Positions 52,196 through 60,219 of a stretch of DNA of 64,000 nucleotides are shown here, one piece after another; the stretch's first letter is position 1, and the number at the start of each line of letters is the position of its first letter. A program made the translations under genes and the position numbers. The stretch covers positions 332,946 to 396,945 of the forward strand of contig NZ_CYTW01000003.1 in the NCBI RefSeq assembly GCF_001458215.1, written 5' to 3'. The DNA is from Shimia thalassica (GTDB taxonomy: Bacteria; Pseudomonadota; Alphaproteobacteria; Rhodobacterales; Rhodobacteraceae). Below the pieces are notes generated by a model, which searched no databases, was not told the origin of the DNA, and was given only the letters and a program-made list of their open reading frames with translations.

Positions 52196-53581
52196 TTAGA
52201 GCGTTTTGAAGGCAGCTAGCGCACGCTCGCGCGAATCCTTCAGGTCAGCAATCGGGTGGGGATAGGTCTCGCCCAAGGTGACACCCGCCGCTTGCAGCAA
52301 CACATCAGGCGCGCGCCACGGCGCATGGATATCCTTGTCCTTTAGCGCCGCCAGTTCCGGAACAAAGCGGCGGATATAGGCGCCTTTGCCGTCGAACTTT
52401 TCGCTTTGCGTGACAGGATTAAAAATCCGAAAGAACGGCGCCGCATCGGCGCCACTGCCCGCCACCCATTGCCAGCTGGCAGGGTTGTTGGCCGGATCGG
52501 CATCAACAAGCGTGTCATCGAACCAGCGTAACCCGTGCCGCCAGTGGACCATCAGGTTTTTCACAAGAAACGAGGCCACGATCATGCGGACGCGATTGTG
52601 CATGTATCCGGTTTGCCAAAGCTCGCGCATACCCGCATCGATGATGGGGATGCCGGTTTGACCCTGCTGCCACTTGCGAAGCCCCACGGCATCTTCGCGC
52701 CACGGAAAAGCGTCAAATTTCGGATTAAGGTTTTGTCGCGCAATCTGCGGGTTGTGAAACAGAATGCTATGGGAAAATTCACGCCATCCCAATTCGGACA
52801 GGAAATGGTCTTGGTCGATACTTGACGGGAGCGTGCGTGCCAGATGCCACACGGTGTTTGGAGAGATCTCGCCAAAATGAAGATGAGGAGACAGGCGCGA
52901 CACGTTTGCCTTATCGGGGTGGTTCCGCCCCTCTTTGTAGCCTTGCAACCCTCCGTCGAGGAAGTCTTCCAGACGCTCTCTGGCGCCGATCTCGCCCGGT
53001 GTCCAATCGGCAAGCATGGCCGTGTCCCAGCCGCGATCATCCCTGAGATCAAGGTCCGACAGGGACACCCCTTGGGGGTCTTTGCACAATTCCAGCTCGG
53101 GGGGCGCCAAAGGTGAACGGGGCGGCGGTGCGGCCTGACATCCGCGACGATAGAATGGGGTAAACACCTTGTAAGGCGTTCCATCCTCTTTGTTGACGTC
53201 CATCGGTTCCCACAACAGCGCACCGTTCTCGCTATGGACACTGACACCTTCGGCCTTCAACGCTTGTTTCAACGATGTGTCCATCGTGATCCCCGACGGA
53301 TCATAGCGGCGGGTCCAGGTGACGGTGGTTGCGCCAACCTCATGCACCAACGTCGGTAGAATCGTCAGAGGGTTTCCACGAAGAAGCACCAAGTTGCCAT
53401 CTAACGAGTCATCCAGCGCCTTGAGCGAACGATGCAGCCAAGCGGCGCTTGCCCCCCCAAGAGGGGAGGCGTCGTCATGGATATAGACGGGGACAACCTG
53501 TCCGGATTTTGCAGCCCGCGTCAGGGCTGGATTGTCGGACAGACGCAGATCGCGCCGGAACCAGTGGATGGCTTTGGTCAT
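52196..53581 (-). CDS. phrB: Deoxyribodipyrimidine photolyase
   Basis: A 461-residue class I CPD photolyase that uses blue light and FADH- to split pyrimidine dimers. N-terminal antenna domain IHWFRRDLRLSDNPAL; the FAD domain includes SRLSPHLHFGEISP, ELGWREFSHSILFH, GIPIIDAGMRELWQTGYMHNRVRM and DADPANNPASWQWVAGSG. The last two are photolyase signatures. Length is typical. No operon partner; cueR lies 74 bases downstream of its start region on the same strand. Confidence 0.95.
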   Translation of the reverse strand: MTKAIHWFRRDLRLSDNPALTRAAKSGQVVPVYIHDDASPLGGASAAWLHRSLKALDDSLDGNLVLLRGNPLTILPTLVHEVGATTVTWTRRYDPSGITMDTSLKQALKAEGVSVHSENGALLWEPMDVNKEDGTPYKVFTPFYRRGCQAAPPPRSPLAPPELELCKDPQGVSLSDLDLRDDRGWDTAMLADWTPGEIGARERLEDFLDGGLQGYKEGRNHPDKANVSRLSPHLHFGEISPNTVWHLARTLPSSIDQDHFLSELGWREFSHSILFHNPQIARQNLNPKFDAFPWREDAVGLRKWQQGQTGIPIIDAGMRELWQTGYMHNRVRMIVASFLVKNLMVHWRHGLRWFDDTLVDADPANNPASWQWVAGSGADAAPFFRIFNPVTQSEKFDGKGAYIRRFVPELAALKDKDIHAPWRAPDVLLQAAGVTLGETYPHPIADLKDSRERALAAFKTL

Positions 53582-53655
53582 GATGAACTCCGGTGTGGCA
53601 TCGTAACCTAGTGCGGTTTCCCGCCTGGTCTAGCGAGACACAGAAAAAACTGTCT

Positions 53656-54048
53656 TCAAGACTTGCCGCAGGCCAGATCATTCAGGATCGGACAATCGGG
53701 ACGGTTGTCACCGGCGCATTCGGATACGAGATGAGACAGGGTGCTGCGCATGGATTGCAGCTGCGCGATCTTCTCATCAATCCGGTTCAGGTGCTCTGTC
53801 GCGACCAGTTTAACGTCGGAACTGGCGCGGGACTCGTCCTCGTACATGGCCATCAAGGTCCGGCAGTCTTCAATCGAGAAACCGAGGGCACGCGCACGCC
53901 CCAGAAAGGTCAGCTTGTGAAGGTCTGTGTCACTGAACCTGCGGTAGCCGTTTTCGGACCTTTGCGGCGTGATCAATCCGATATCCTCGTAATACCGGAT
54001 GGTTTTGGCAGGCAGGCCGGACTTGCCGGAAATTTCTCCGATGTTCAT
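53656..54048 (-). CDS. cueR: Cu(I)-responsive MerR regulator
   Basis: A 130-residue MerR-family activator. HTH MNIGEISGKSGLPAKTIRYYEDIGLI, a dimerisation helix, and the metal loop with Cys111 and Cys119 (CAGDNRPDC) have the same spacing as the Cu(I) ligands in E. coli CueR. It starts three bases after the copA stop, so copA-cueR form an operon. It should act at the promoter upstream of copA. Confidence 0.92.
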   Translation of the reverse strand: MNIGEISGKSGLPAKTIRYYEDIGLITPQRSENGYRRFSDTDLHKLTFLGRARALGFSIEDCRTLMAMYEDESRASSDVKLVATEHLNRIDEKIAQLQSMRSTLSHLVSECAGDNRPDCPILNDLACGKS

Positions 54049-54051
54049 GGC

Positions 54052-56508
54052 TTACTCCTGTGGTGTCATAGGCATGGCTGGTGAGACGTGGCGCAGGCGC
54101 AGGGCATTGGTCAAAACAAACACTGAAGATAGCGCCATTGCCCCGGCCCCGAGCATGGGCGACAGTTGCCAGCCGAGCAGCGGATAAAACAGGCCGGCGG
54201 CGACGGGGATCAGGGCGATATTATACACGAAGGCCCAGAACAGGTTCTGGCGAATATTCTTCATCGTCGAGATCGAGATATCCAGGGCGTTGACAACACC
54301 TGCCAGATCGCCCGAGACCAAGACAACATCGGCGCTTTCGATGGCGACATCCGTACCGGTGCCAATCGCGATGCCGGTGTCTGCCTTGGCCAAAGCAGGG
54401 GCGTCATTGATCCCGTCCCCGACAAAGGCGACCGGTCCCTGTGTTTGAAACTTTGCCACGGCGGCGGCTTTGCCTTCGGGCAGAACATCGGCCTGTACCT
54501 GCTCAATGCCAAGGTCACTTGCAATGGCCGCTGCGGTGGTGGCGTTGTCACCGGTTATCATCGCGACCTGAATGCCGGCTTCCTTGAGGCGCACAATGGC
54601 GTCCCGTGCGCTGGGCTTGATGGGATCAGCGACCGAGATCAATCCGGCCAGCTTGCCGTTGATCGCAACAAAGAAAGGTGTTTCGCCTTTTCCTGCAGAG
54701 GTCTGTGCCAATGCCGACATATCGGTAAAATCGATGCCCTCGCGTACCATTAGGCGCGGGTTCCCGATCAGCACCAGATGTCCGTCGACCTTCGCGGTGA
54801 CACCATGTCCTTCGATTGCGTTGAAATCTGACGGAGTCGATAGTGCGATCCCCTTGGCGTGGGCGGCACGTTCGATCGCATGAGCAATGGGGTGTTCAGA
54901 CTGGCTTTCTACCGAGGCTGCCATGCGCAGCACATTGTCTTCTTCAAAGCCGGCACAGGTTTCAAGAACAACCAATTCGGGGCGGCCTTCCGTCAGCGTG
55001 CCTGTTTTATCAAAGGTCACGGTGGTGACCTCGTCCAGTTGTTGAAGCGCTTCTCCTTTGCGGAACAGCACCCCCATTTCGGCGGCGCGACCCGTACCAA
55101 CCATGATCGAGGTTGGCGTTGCCAGCCCCATTGCACAAGGGCAGGCAATGATAAGCACCGATACACCCGCCACCAGTGCATGGGCCAGTTTTGGATCGGG
55201 CCCAAAGAAAAGCCATGCAAAGGTTGCCAGAACAGCAATGGCAATCACGGCGGGCACAAAGATCAGGACAATCCGGTCCACCAACGACTGAACAGGCAGT
55301 TTCGCCCCCTGTGCCTGCTCGACCATGGAAATAATGCGGGCCAGCATGGTGTCCCGCCCCACGCCCGTTGCGCGATAGGTCAGGGCGCCTGTTCCGTTGA
55401 CGGTGCCTGCGATAACTTTACTGTCCACACCTTTGGACACGGGCAGGGGTTCGCCAGAGATCATGCTTTCATTAATGTGGCTTTTGCCGGTGAGGACAAG
55501 GCCATCCACCGCCACCTTCTCGCCGGGGCGCAGGTGCAGGATGTCGCCAACCACAACGTCTTCCACAGCGATCTCGACCACCTCACCAGCGCGTTCAACG
55601 CGTGCTGTATTGGCCTGAAGCCCGGCAAGTTTGCGAATGGCATCACCGGTACGCCCCTTTGCGCGCGCTTCGAGCCAGCGACCAAGAAGGATGAGGGTGA
55701 TGATCACAGCCGCCGCTTCGAAATACACATTCCGCGCCGCAGCAGGCAGCAATGCGGGCGCAAAAAGCGTCACGGTAGAGTACCCCCATGCCGCCAGTGA
55801 CCCAAGCGCGACAAGCGAATTCATGTCCGGCGTCCGGCGCAACAAAAGGGGGATACCCTTGGTAAAGAAGCCGCGTCCGGGCCAGATCATCACCAATGTC
55901 GTCAACGCGAACTGTAGGATCCAGGATGTCTCAAAGCCGATAGTCCGCCCCACCCAATGATGGAAGGGGGGAAAGATGTGCCCCCCCATCTCCAGAATAA
56001 ACACGGGTAGGGTAAGTAGCGCCGCAATGAGGAACCGGTTGCGCGCAGGCGTCACCTTGTCCGGTTCGGGGGCGCTGGTTGCTGTATCGGCTCGCGGTGT
56101 CGCAGGATAGCCGACACCTTCCACCACTGCCACAAGATCGCGGGCCTCGATCGTGCCACGCAAAAAAGTGACCGTTGCCGTGGCGTTGGCAAGATTGACG
56201 TGGGCCTCGATCACGCCCGAAACTTTGCTCAGTGCGTTTTCAATACGGGCGACGCAGGACGCACAGCTCATATCGGCAATATCAAGCACGACACTTTCTT
56301 CGCGCGCGGGGTATCCTGCGGTTTTCAGGGTTTGGCGAATATCGACAGCCTTGGCAGAGGTCAGCGTCACAAAACCGGTTTCCGCAGCAAGGTTGACCGA
56401 CGCATCGGACTGTCCCGGCATCGCCTGCAGGGCACGTTCGGCACGGCCGGCGCAGCCGGCGCAGCTCATGCCATCAATTTCAAAACGTAACTGGGCGGAA
56501 TGTGACAT
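54052..56508 (-). CDS. copA: Cu(I)-exporting P1B-type ATPase
   Basis: An 818-residue copper efflux pump. Two N-terminal metal-binding domains carry CAGC (Cys16, Cys19) and CASC (Cys82, Cys85). Eight membrane helices include the CPC motif (ACPCAMGLATP), with the phosphorylated Asp in DKTGTLTEG and GDGINDAPAL. The ATG at 56508 has GAAGG eight bases upstream, better than the ATG five codons earlier. Expression is controlled from a MerR-type promoter 30 bases upstream. Paired with cueR. Confidence 0.95.
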   Translation of the reverse strand: MSHSAQLRFEIDGMSCAGCAGRAERALQAMPGQSDASVNLAAETGFVTLTSAKAVDIRQTLKTAGYPAREESVVLDIADMSCASCVARIENALSKVSGVIEAHVNLANATATVTFLRGTIEARDLVAVVEGVGYPATPRADTATSAPEPDKVTPARNRFLIAALLTLPVFILEMGGHIFPPFHHWVGRTIGFETSWILQFALTTLVMIWPGRGFFTKGIPLLLRRTPDMNSLVALGSLAAWGYSTVTLFAPALLPAAARNVYFEAAAVIITLILLGRWLEARAKGRTGDAIRKLAGLQANTARVERAGEVVEIAVEDVVVGDILHLRPGEKVAVDGLVLTGKSHINESMISGEPLPVSKGVDSKVIAGTVNGTGALTYRATGVGRDTMLARIISMVEQAQGAKLPVQSLVDRIVLIFVPAVIAIAVLATFAWLFFGPDPKLAHALVAGVSVLIIACPCAMGLATPTSIMVGTGRAAEMGVLFRKGEALQQLDEVTTVTFDKTGTLTEGRPELVVLETCAGFEEDNVLRMAASVESQSEHPIAHAIERAAHAKGIALSTPSDFNAIEGHGVTAKVDGHLVLIGNPRLMVREGIDFTDMSALAQTSAGKGETPFFVAINGKLAGLISVADPIKPSARDAIVRLKEAGIQVAMITGDNATTAAAIASDLGIEQVQADVLPEGKAAAVAKFQTQGPVAFVGDGINDAPALAKADTGIAIGTGTDVAIESADVVLVSGDLAGVVNALDISISTMKNIRQNLFWAFVYNIALIPVAAGLFYPLLGWQLSPMLGAGAMALSSVFVLTNALRLRHVSPAMPMTPQE

Positions 56509-56541
56509 GGAATATGCCTTCATAAGAGGGGGACTTGCCTC

Positions 56542-56572
56542 TTGATAAAGCTTCCCGCCATGGGAAGGTCAA
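56542..56572 (-). promoter_or_regulatory. CueR-type promoter/operator of copA-cueR
   Basis: On the minus strand TTGACC (-35) and TATCAA (-10) are separated by exactly 19 bases, the overlong spacer typical of MerR-controlled promoters. The spacer contains CTTCCC-atggc-GGGAAG, the CueR-type palindrome (56551-56567). It sits 34 bases before the copA start. Confidence 0.88.
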
Positions 56573-56593
56573 GCCTTCTTGTCACTGGAGGGT

Positions 56594-57649
56594 TTAGGAC
56601 TTTTTGAAAACACCCCGATCAACGAGCTGTTGAAACATGTCTTCCATCGAGTCTTTCAGAGGCCGATAGCGCTGGCCGAACACCCGTTTGCCTTTTGAGT
56701 TGTCTGCTTTCCAGGCGACATTCACATTGAGCGAGACAAATTTACGAGGCAATCCCGACATGGGCGCCACAAGCCAGACGAGCCATTTTGGAAGGGCTCT
56801 GCGCGGTAAAGGATAGTCAGAGGCGAACCTGTCACGCAGGGCCAGTCCGAGTTCCAACAGGTCCGTATTATGTCCCGATATGATATGACGGCCTTCGGCT
56901 TCTGGCGTGAAAGCTGCGGCAACATGCGCTTGTGCCAGATCGCGCACATCGACCACGCCAAATCCGGCGCGTGGGGCACCGGCCTTGAGCGTGCCATCAC
57001 CGAGTTGTTTGACTATGCTGAAGCTTTCGGATGTGGGATTCGAGTTCAGGGCAGGCCCGATCACCAGTGACGGATTGAGAACCACAAGGTCCCAATTTGA
57101 TTGTTGCTTGGCGATGTCCCATGCCGCCCGTTCCGCCAGTGTTTTGGAATAGGAATAGGGCTGATAGTCAAGCGATGCCGTGGTGTTCCATACCTCCTCG
57201 GTCAGGATACCATTGGGGGCTGCAGCGCAATCAGCGGCATCTGTGTAAATTGCCGCGCAGGAGCTGGTCAGGACCACGCGCTTGACGCTTTCGGTTTGAC
57301 TGGCCTGTTCCAGCACATTGCGGGTTCCGTTTACGGCGGGATCAATCAATTCCTTTTGCGGGTCCTTCACGCGCACCGTAAACGGCGACGCCGTGTGAAA
57401 GACAACCGAACAGCTCTTCATGGCTTCGGCGTATGATCCATCCTTCAGAAGATCGGCTTTAAAGAGCTTGATATCGCCCGATGAGGCCTCGGCAAAGTCA
57501 ATCAAGTGTTGAACTTTGGCGGTTGCGTCAGGGTTCCGCACAGGCGCATGTACGGTCAGGCCTGCCTCCAGCAACTCTTTGACGATCCAACCGGCCACGT
57601 ATCCAGTTGCACCGGTCACCATGACCGGAGAAGAAGTGTCGATCTGCAT
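56594..57649 (-). CDS. Extended SDR, dihydroflavonol-reductase-like
   Basis: A 351-residue NAD(P)-dependent reductase/epimerase of the extended SDR family. VMVTGATGYVAGWIVKELLEAG is the nucleotide loop; PYSYSKTLAERAAWD holds the catalytic Tyr-x-x-x-Lys. Closest in style to dihydroflavonol 4-reductase and cinnamoyl-CoA/aldehyde reductases. It starts 21 bases after the upstream SDR, forming an operon that is probably AraC-controlled. Substrate unknown; reduction or oxidation of a hydroxy/aldehyde compound is likely. Confidence 0.88.
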   Translation of the reverse strand: MQIDTSSPVMVTGATGYVAGWIVKELLEAGLTVHAPVRNPDATAKVQHLIDFAEASSGDIKLFKADLLKDGSYAEAMKSCSVVFHTASPFTVRVKDPQKELIDPAVNGTRNVLEQASQTESVKRVVLTSSCAAIYTDAADCAAAPNGILTEEVWNTTASLDYQPYSYSKTLAERAAWDIAKQQSNWDLVVLNPSLVIGPALNSNPTSESFSIVKQLGDGTLKAGAPRAGFGVVDVRDLAQAHVAAAFTPEAEGRHIISGHNTDLLELGLALRDRFASDYPLPRRALPKWLVWLVAPMSGLPRKFVSLNVNVAWKADNSKGKRVFGQRYRPLKDSMEDMFQQLVDRGVFKKS

Positions 57650-57670
57650 AACGGTGTCCTTTCGCGAGCC

Positions 57671-58483
57671 TTACAAGCCCAGTTGTTGCTTCATGCCGCC
57701 AATGAAGGTGGCATCATCCAAGGCCTTGCGGTTGTCGAGCAGTTCGACAGCATCGGCACCAGCGCGGTATCGCAGCGTATTGGTTCCGTCTGTCACAGCG
57801 CCGTAAATGACCTCCGCCACCACAATCGGCTCCGAGGCCTGAACGTTTTGTCCCCACGCCCCGAACAAGGCTTGTACGACGGGCTGGTATTCTTCTATGG
57901 ATTCGTCATTTACAAAGTCGAACGACCGCCCCCCAAAGTCAGTTGCGATCATGCCTGGTTCAACGATTTTCGTTTTGATACCGGCCGCCTCAAGCTCGTA
58001 ATGCATGGCCTCAGAAATACCTTCGACGGCAAATTTTGTACCGTGATACAAGGCCCCAAGAGGAAAGGTCATTTGCCCGCCGATGGACGAGATATTGACG
58101 ATCGTGCCGGCTTTGTTTGAGCGCATGTGAGGTAAAATGGCTTTTGTCACTTCGATCAGCCCGATCACATTGGTATCAAATTGGCGGCGAATGCGTTCCA
58201 TTGGGAAAGCTTCGAGTGGGCCGTAAGCCCCATATCCGGCGTTGTTCAAAAGGACATCGATCTGGCCGAACTTTTCGATGCCTGCTGTCACAGCAGCCGA
58301 GATGGACGTACTGTCGGTCACGTCAAGTCTGGTGACCAGCACGTTGTCGAGTTGGGTCAAGTGTTCTTCTTTTTCAGGTGAGCGCATCGTCGCGATAACA
58401 TTCCAGCCCTTGTCATGGAAAACCTGTGCTGTGACTTTACCAATGCCAGATGACGCGCCAGTTATGAGAATCGTTTGGGTCAT
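57671..58483 (-). CDS. Classical SDR oxidoreductase
   Basis: A 270-residue classical short-chain dehydrogenase. ILITGASSGIGKVTAQVF is the TGxxxGxG motif, LNNAGYGAYGP the NNAG, and ALYHGTKFAVEGISEA the YxxxK catalytic pair. First gene of the two-gene operon with the extended SDR. Tandem AraC-type sites lie 70-104 bases upstream. Substrate unknown. Confidence 0.92.
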   Translation of the reverse strand: MTQTILITGASSGIGKVTAQVFHDKGWNVIATMRSPEKEEHLTQLDNVLVTRLDVTDSTSISAAVTAGIEKFGQIDVLLNNAGYGAYGPLEAFPMERIRRQFDTNVIGLIEVTKAILPHMRSNKAGTIVNISSIGGQMTFPLGALYHGTKFAVEGISEAMHYELEAAGIKTKIVEPGMIATDFGGRSFDFVNDESIEEYQPVVQALFGAWGQNVQASEPIVVAEVIYGAVTDGTNTLRYRAGADAVELLDNRKALDDATFIGGMKQQLGL

Positions 58484-58553
58484 AAGAAACTCCTGAGGGT
58501 CTGTGTTTCGTTGACTTCAATCTAAATCTCACAACACGCCATTTCAAAAACAC

Positions 58554-58587
58554 ATCGCGCCAATATGCTTGCTAATCGCGCCAATAT
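58554..58587 (-). promoter_or_regulatory. Tandem AraC-type sites upstream of the SDR operon
   Basis: Two identical 13-base copies of ATATTGGCGCGAT (read on the minus strand; 58575-58587 and 58554-58566) are spaced by 21 bp, two helical turns. The downstream copy ends 70 bases before the SDR start. Direct repeats at this spacing are typical of AraC-family activators, and an AraC gene is immediately upstream. Confidence 0.75.
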
Positions 58588-59582
58588 CACACCGAAGCGG
58601 TTCGGGCTTGAAGAGGGGTCATGCCTGTCCAGCCATGAAAAGCACGGTAAAACGAATTTGGGTCTCGGTATGCCAGAAGATACGAGATTTCTTCGACACT
58701 CATGTCATCAAGGCGCAGATAGTGCAGGGAAAGTTCAGAACGCACTTCATCCAAAACCGATTGATATGTCGTTGCCTCGCTTTTCAACTTCCTTTGCAGA
58801 CTTCTGCGCGACATGCAAAGGCGGTCACATGCAGCATCAACCGAGGAATGTCCTGCTGGTAGCATTTCGAACAAAGTGTTGCGCACCCGATCGGTGACCG
58901 GAGTGAACGTCATCTTTTCGGCGAGCTGTCGCTTGAAGTCGCGTTCGAACCCAGCCAGCATCTCGGCATTTTGCGAAATCAGGGGGCGCGTTGCGTCTTC
59001 GTGGCTGAGATGGATCGCAGGGATACCAGTCGCGGTTGGCCTGACACCAAAATAGTCTTCGAGTTCAGGTGTGAGATATCCGCCTTCTGGCAAGGTGATA
59101 TCGAGCGGAATAATGTGTTCGGCGGTGAAGGTTCGGCTACATTCAAGGAAATAGACCAGTTCGAACATGGCCATCGCCGAAGGCATTTCACAGGTTGGAT
59201 CGCTGGATTGAAAGGTAAGAGACACTTTTGCCTCGTCGCGAATAACGGCCAGCTGGCATGGAGCGATCAGGGGCTTGAACAAAGCCATACGCTTGACGCC
59301 ACTTTCGATGTCGGGGCTGCAGGAAAAGGCAAAAACCGGCGGCACAAAGGGGCCGTGCGCGTACAGCTTGCCCAGAAAAAGCGGCAAGTCATCGCGTTTT
59401 GCCTCGTCAAAGACGGCCTGGAAAATCGCAAAGAATTGTCGGGCGGTGCTGCCTTTGCCCTCGTGCTCAATATAGTCTGCAGGCAAACCCGCCCTTCGCA
59501 GAACGCGCACTGGATCAATCTTGAGAACCTGACAAAGTTGATAAAACTTGTCTCCACTGGTGTAGAGGTGTTTCGGGCTCAT
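58587..59582 (-). CDS. AraC-family regulator
   Basis: A 331-residue regulator. N-terminal arabinose-binding-type domain of the OruR/VirS class (about 15-205), then a C-terminal double helix-turn-helix: SVDAACDRLCMSRRSLQRKLKSEATTYQSVLDEVR and MSVEEISYLLAYRDPNSFYRAFHGWTGMTPLQAR. It lies between the SDR operon (same strand) and the divergent iorAB-like genes. Similar tandem sites precede both, so it probably activates both units. Effector unknown. Confidence 0.93.
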   Translation of the reverse strand: MSPKHLYTSGDKFYQLCQVLKIDPVRVLRRAGLPADYIEHEGKGSTARQFFAIFQAVFDEAKRDDLPLFLGKLYAHGPFVPPVFAFSCSPDIESGVKRMALFKPLIAPCQLAVIRDEAKVSLTFQSSDPTCEMPSAMAMFELVYFLECSRTFTAEHIIPLDITLPEGGYLTPELEDYFGVRPTATGIPAIHLSHEDATRPLISQNAEMLAGFERDFKRQLAEKMTFTPVTDRVRNTLFEMLPAGHSSVDAACDRLCMSRRSLQRKLKSEATTYQSVLDEVRSELSLHYLRLDDMSVEEISYLLAYRDPNSFYRAFHGWTGMTPLQARTASV

Positions 59583-59655
59583 GGTAGTCCTCGTAGCGTT
59601 TGTTTGCAGTATTTAAAGTGGCGCAGACCTGACCCGCGATCCACCTTTTGCAAGA

Positions 59656-59689
59656 GATTTGGCACCATCAGAGTGAATTTTGGCGCAAT
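59656..59689 (+). promoter_or_regulatory. Tandem AraC-type sites upstream of iorAB-like genes
   Basis: GATTTGGCACCAT (59656-59668) and ATTTTGGCGCAAT (59677-59689) are spaced by 21 bp. The proximal copy matches the SDR-operon site ATATTGGCGCGAT at 11 of 13 positions and lies 68 bases before the iorA start, nearly the same distance as in the SDR operon. The distal copy is degenerate (8 of 13). Confidence 0.62.
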
Positions 59690-59707
59690 TCGCAAGTTGC
59701 AAAGCGC

Positions 59708-59723
59708 AGATTAATGCTAATCT
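59708..59723. promoter_or_regulatory. Inverted repeat before iorA-like gene
   Basis: AGATTA-atgc-TAATCT, a perfect 16-bp element with a four-base centre, lies between the AraC-type sites and the iorA start. It may overlap the promoter and be a second operator; the regulator is unknown. Confidence 0.4.
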
Positions 59724-59757
59724 TTAAGGCAACGAACAAGCCAGCAGGAGAAAGCGC

Positions 59758-60216
59758 GTGAAACTCGTTGTGGATGGAAAGTCGCATGATGTGGATGTCG
59801 AAGATGACATGCCATTGTTGTGGGTGCTTAGGGATGAGCTTGGCATCAAGGGTGTGAAGTACGGCTGTGGGGTCGCTGCGTGTGGTGCATGTACTGTCCA
59901 TATCGACGGTGTTGCCGTGCGATCTTGCCAGACTGCGGCCTCGGATGTGGACGGCGAGGTGACAACCATCAACGGGTTGGGACAGCCGGACGCCTTGCAC
60001 GCGGTTCAGGAGGCATGGATCGAACATCAGGTCGCGCAATGCGGATATTGTCAATCCGGACAGATCATGCAGGCGGCCTCTCTTTTAGCCGAGACGCCAA
60101 ACCCGTCGGATGACGATATCGACGAAGCCATGTCCGGCAATTTGTGTCGGTGCGGAACCTATCCACGTATTCGTGCCGCGGTCAAAACCGCCGCCACCAA
60201 AATTCAGGGGGCGTAA
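59758..60216 (+). CDS. iorA: Molybdenum hydroxylase [2Fe-2S] small subunit (IorA-like)
   Basis: A 152-residue electron-transfer subunit of a xanthine-oxidase-family hydroxylase. The plant-type [2Fe-2S] ligands are Cys37, Cys42, Cys45 and Cys57 ([15 protein letters not shown]), and the second cluster uses Cys95, Cys98, Cys130 and Cys132 (QCGYC..CRC). Starts at GTG with AGGAG seven bases upstream. Pairs with the large subunit three bases downstream. Isoquinoline 1-oxidoreductase alpha is the named relative; the true substrate is unknown. Confidence 0.9.
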   Translation: MKLVVDGKSHDVDVEDDMPLLWVLRDELGIKGVKYGCGVAACGACTVHIDGVAVRSCQTAASDVDGEVTTINGLGQPDALHAVQEAWIEHQVAQCGYCQSGQIMQAASLLAETPNPSDDDIDEAMSGNLCRCGTYPRIRAAVKTAATKIQGA

Positions 60217-60219
60217 ATC

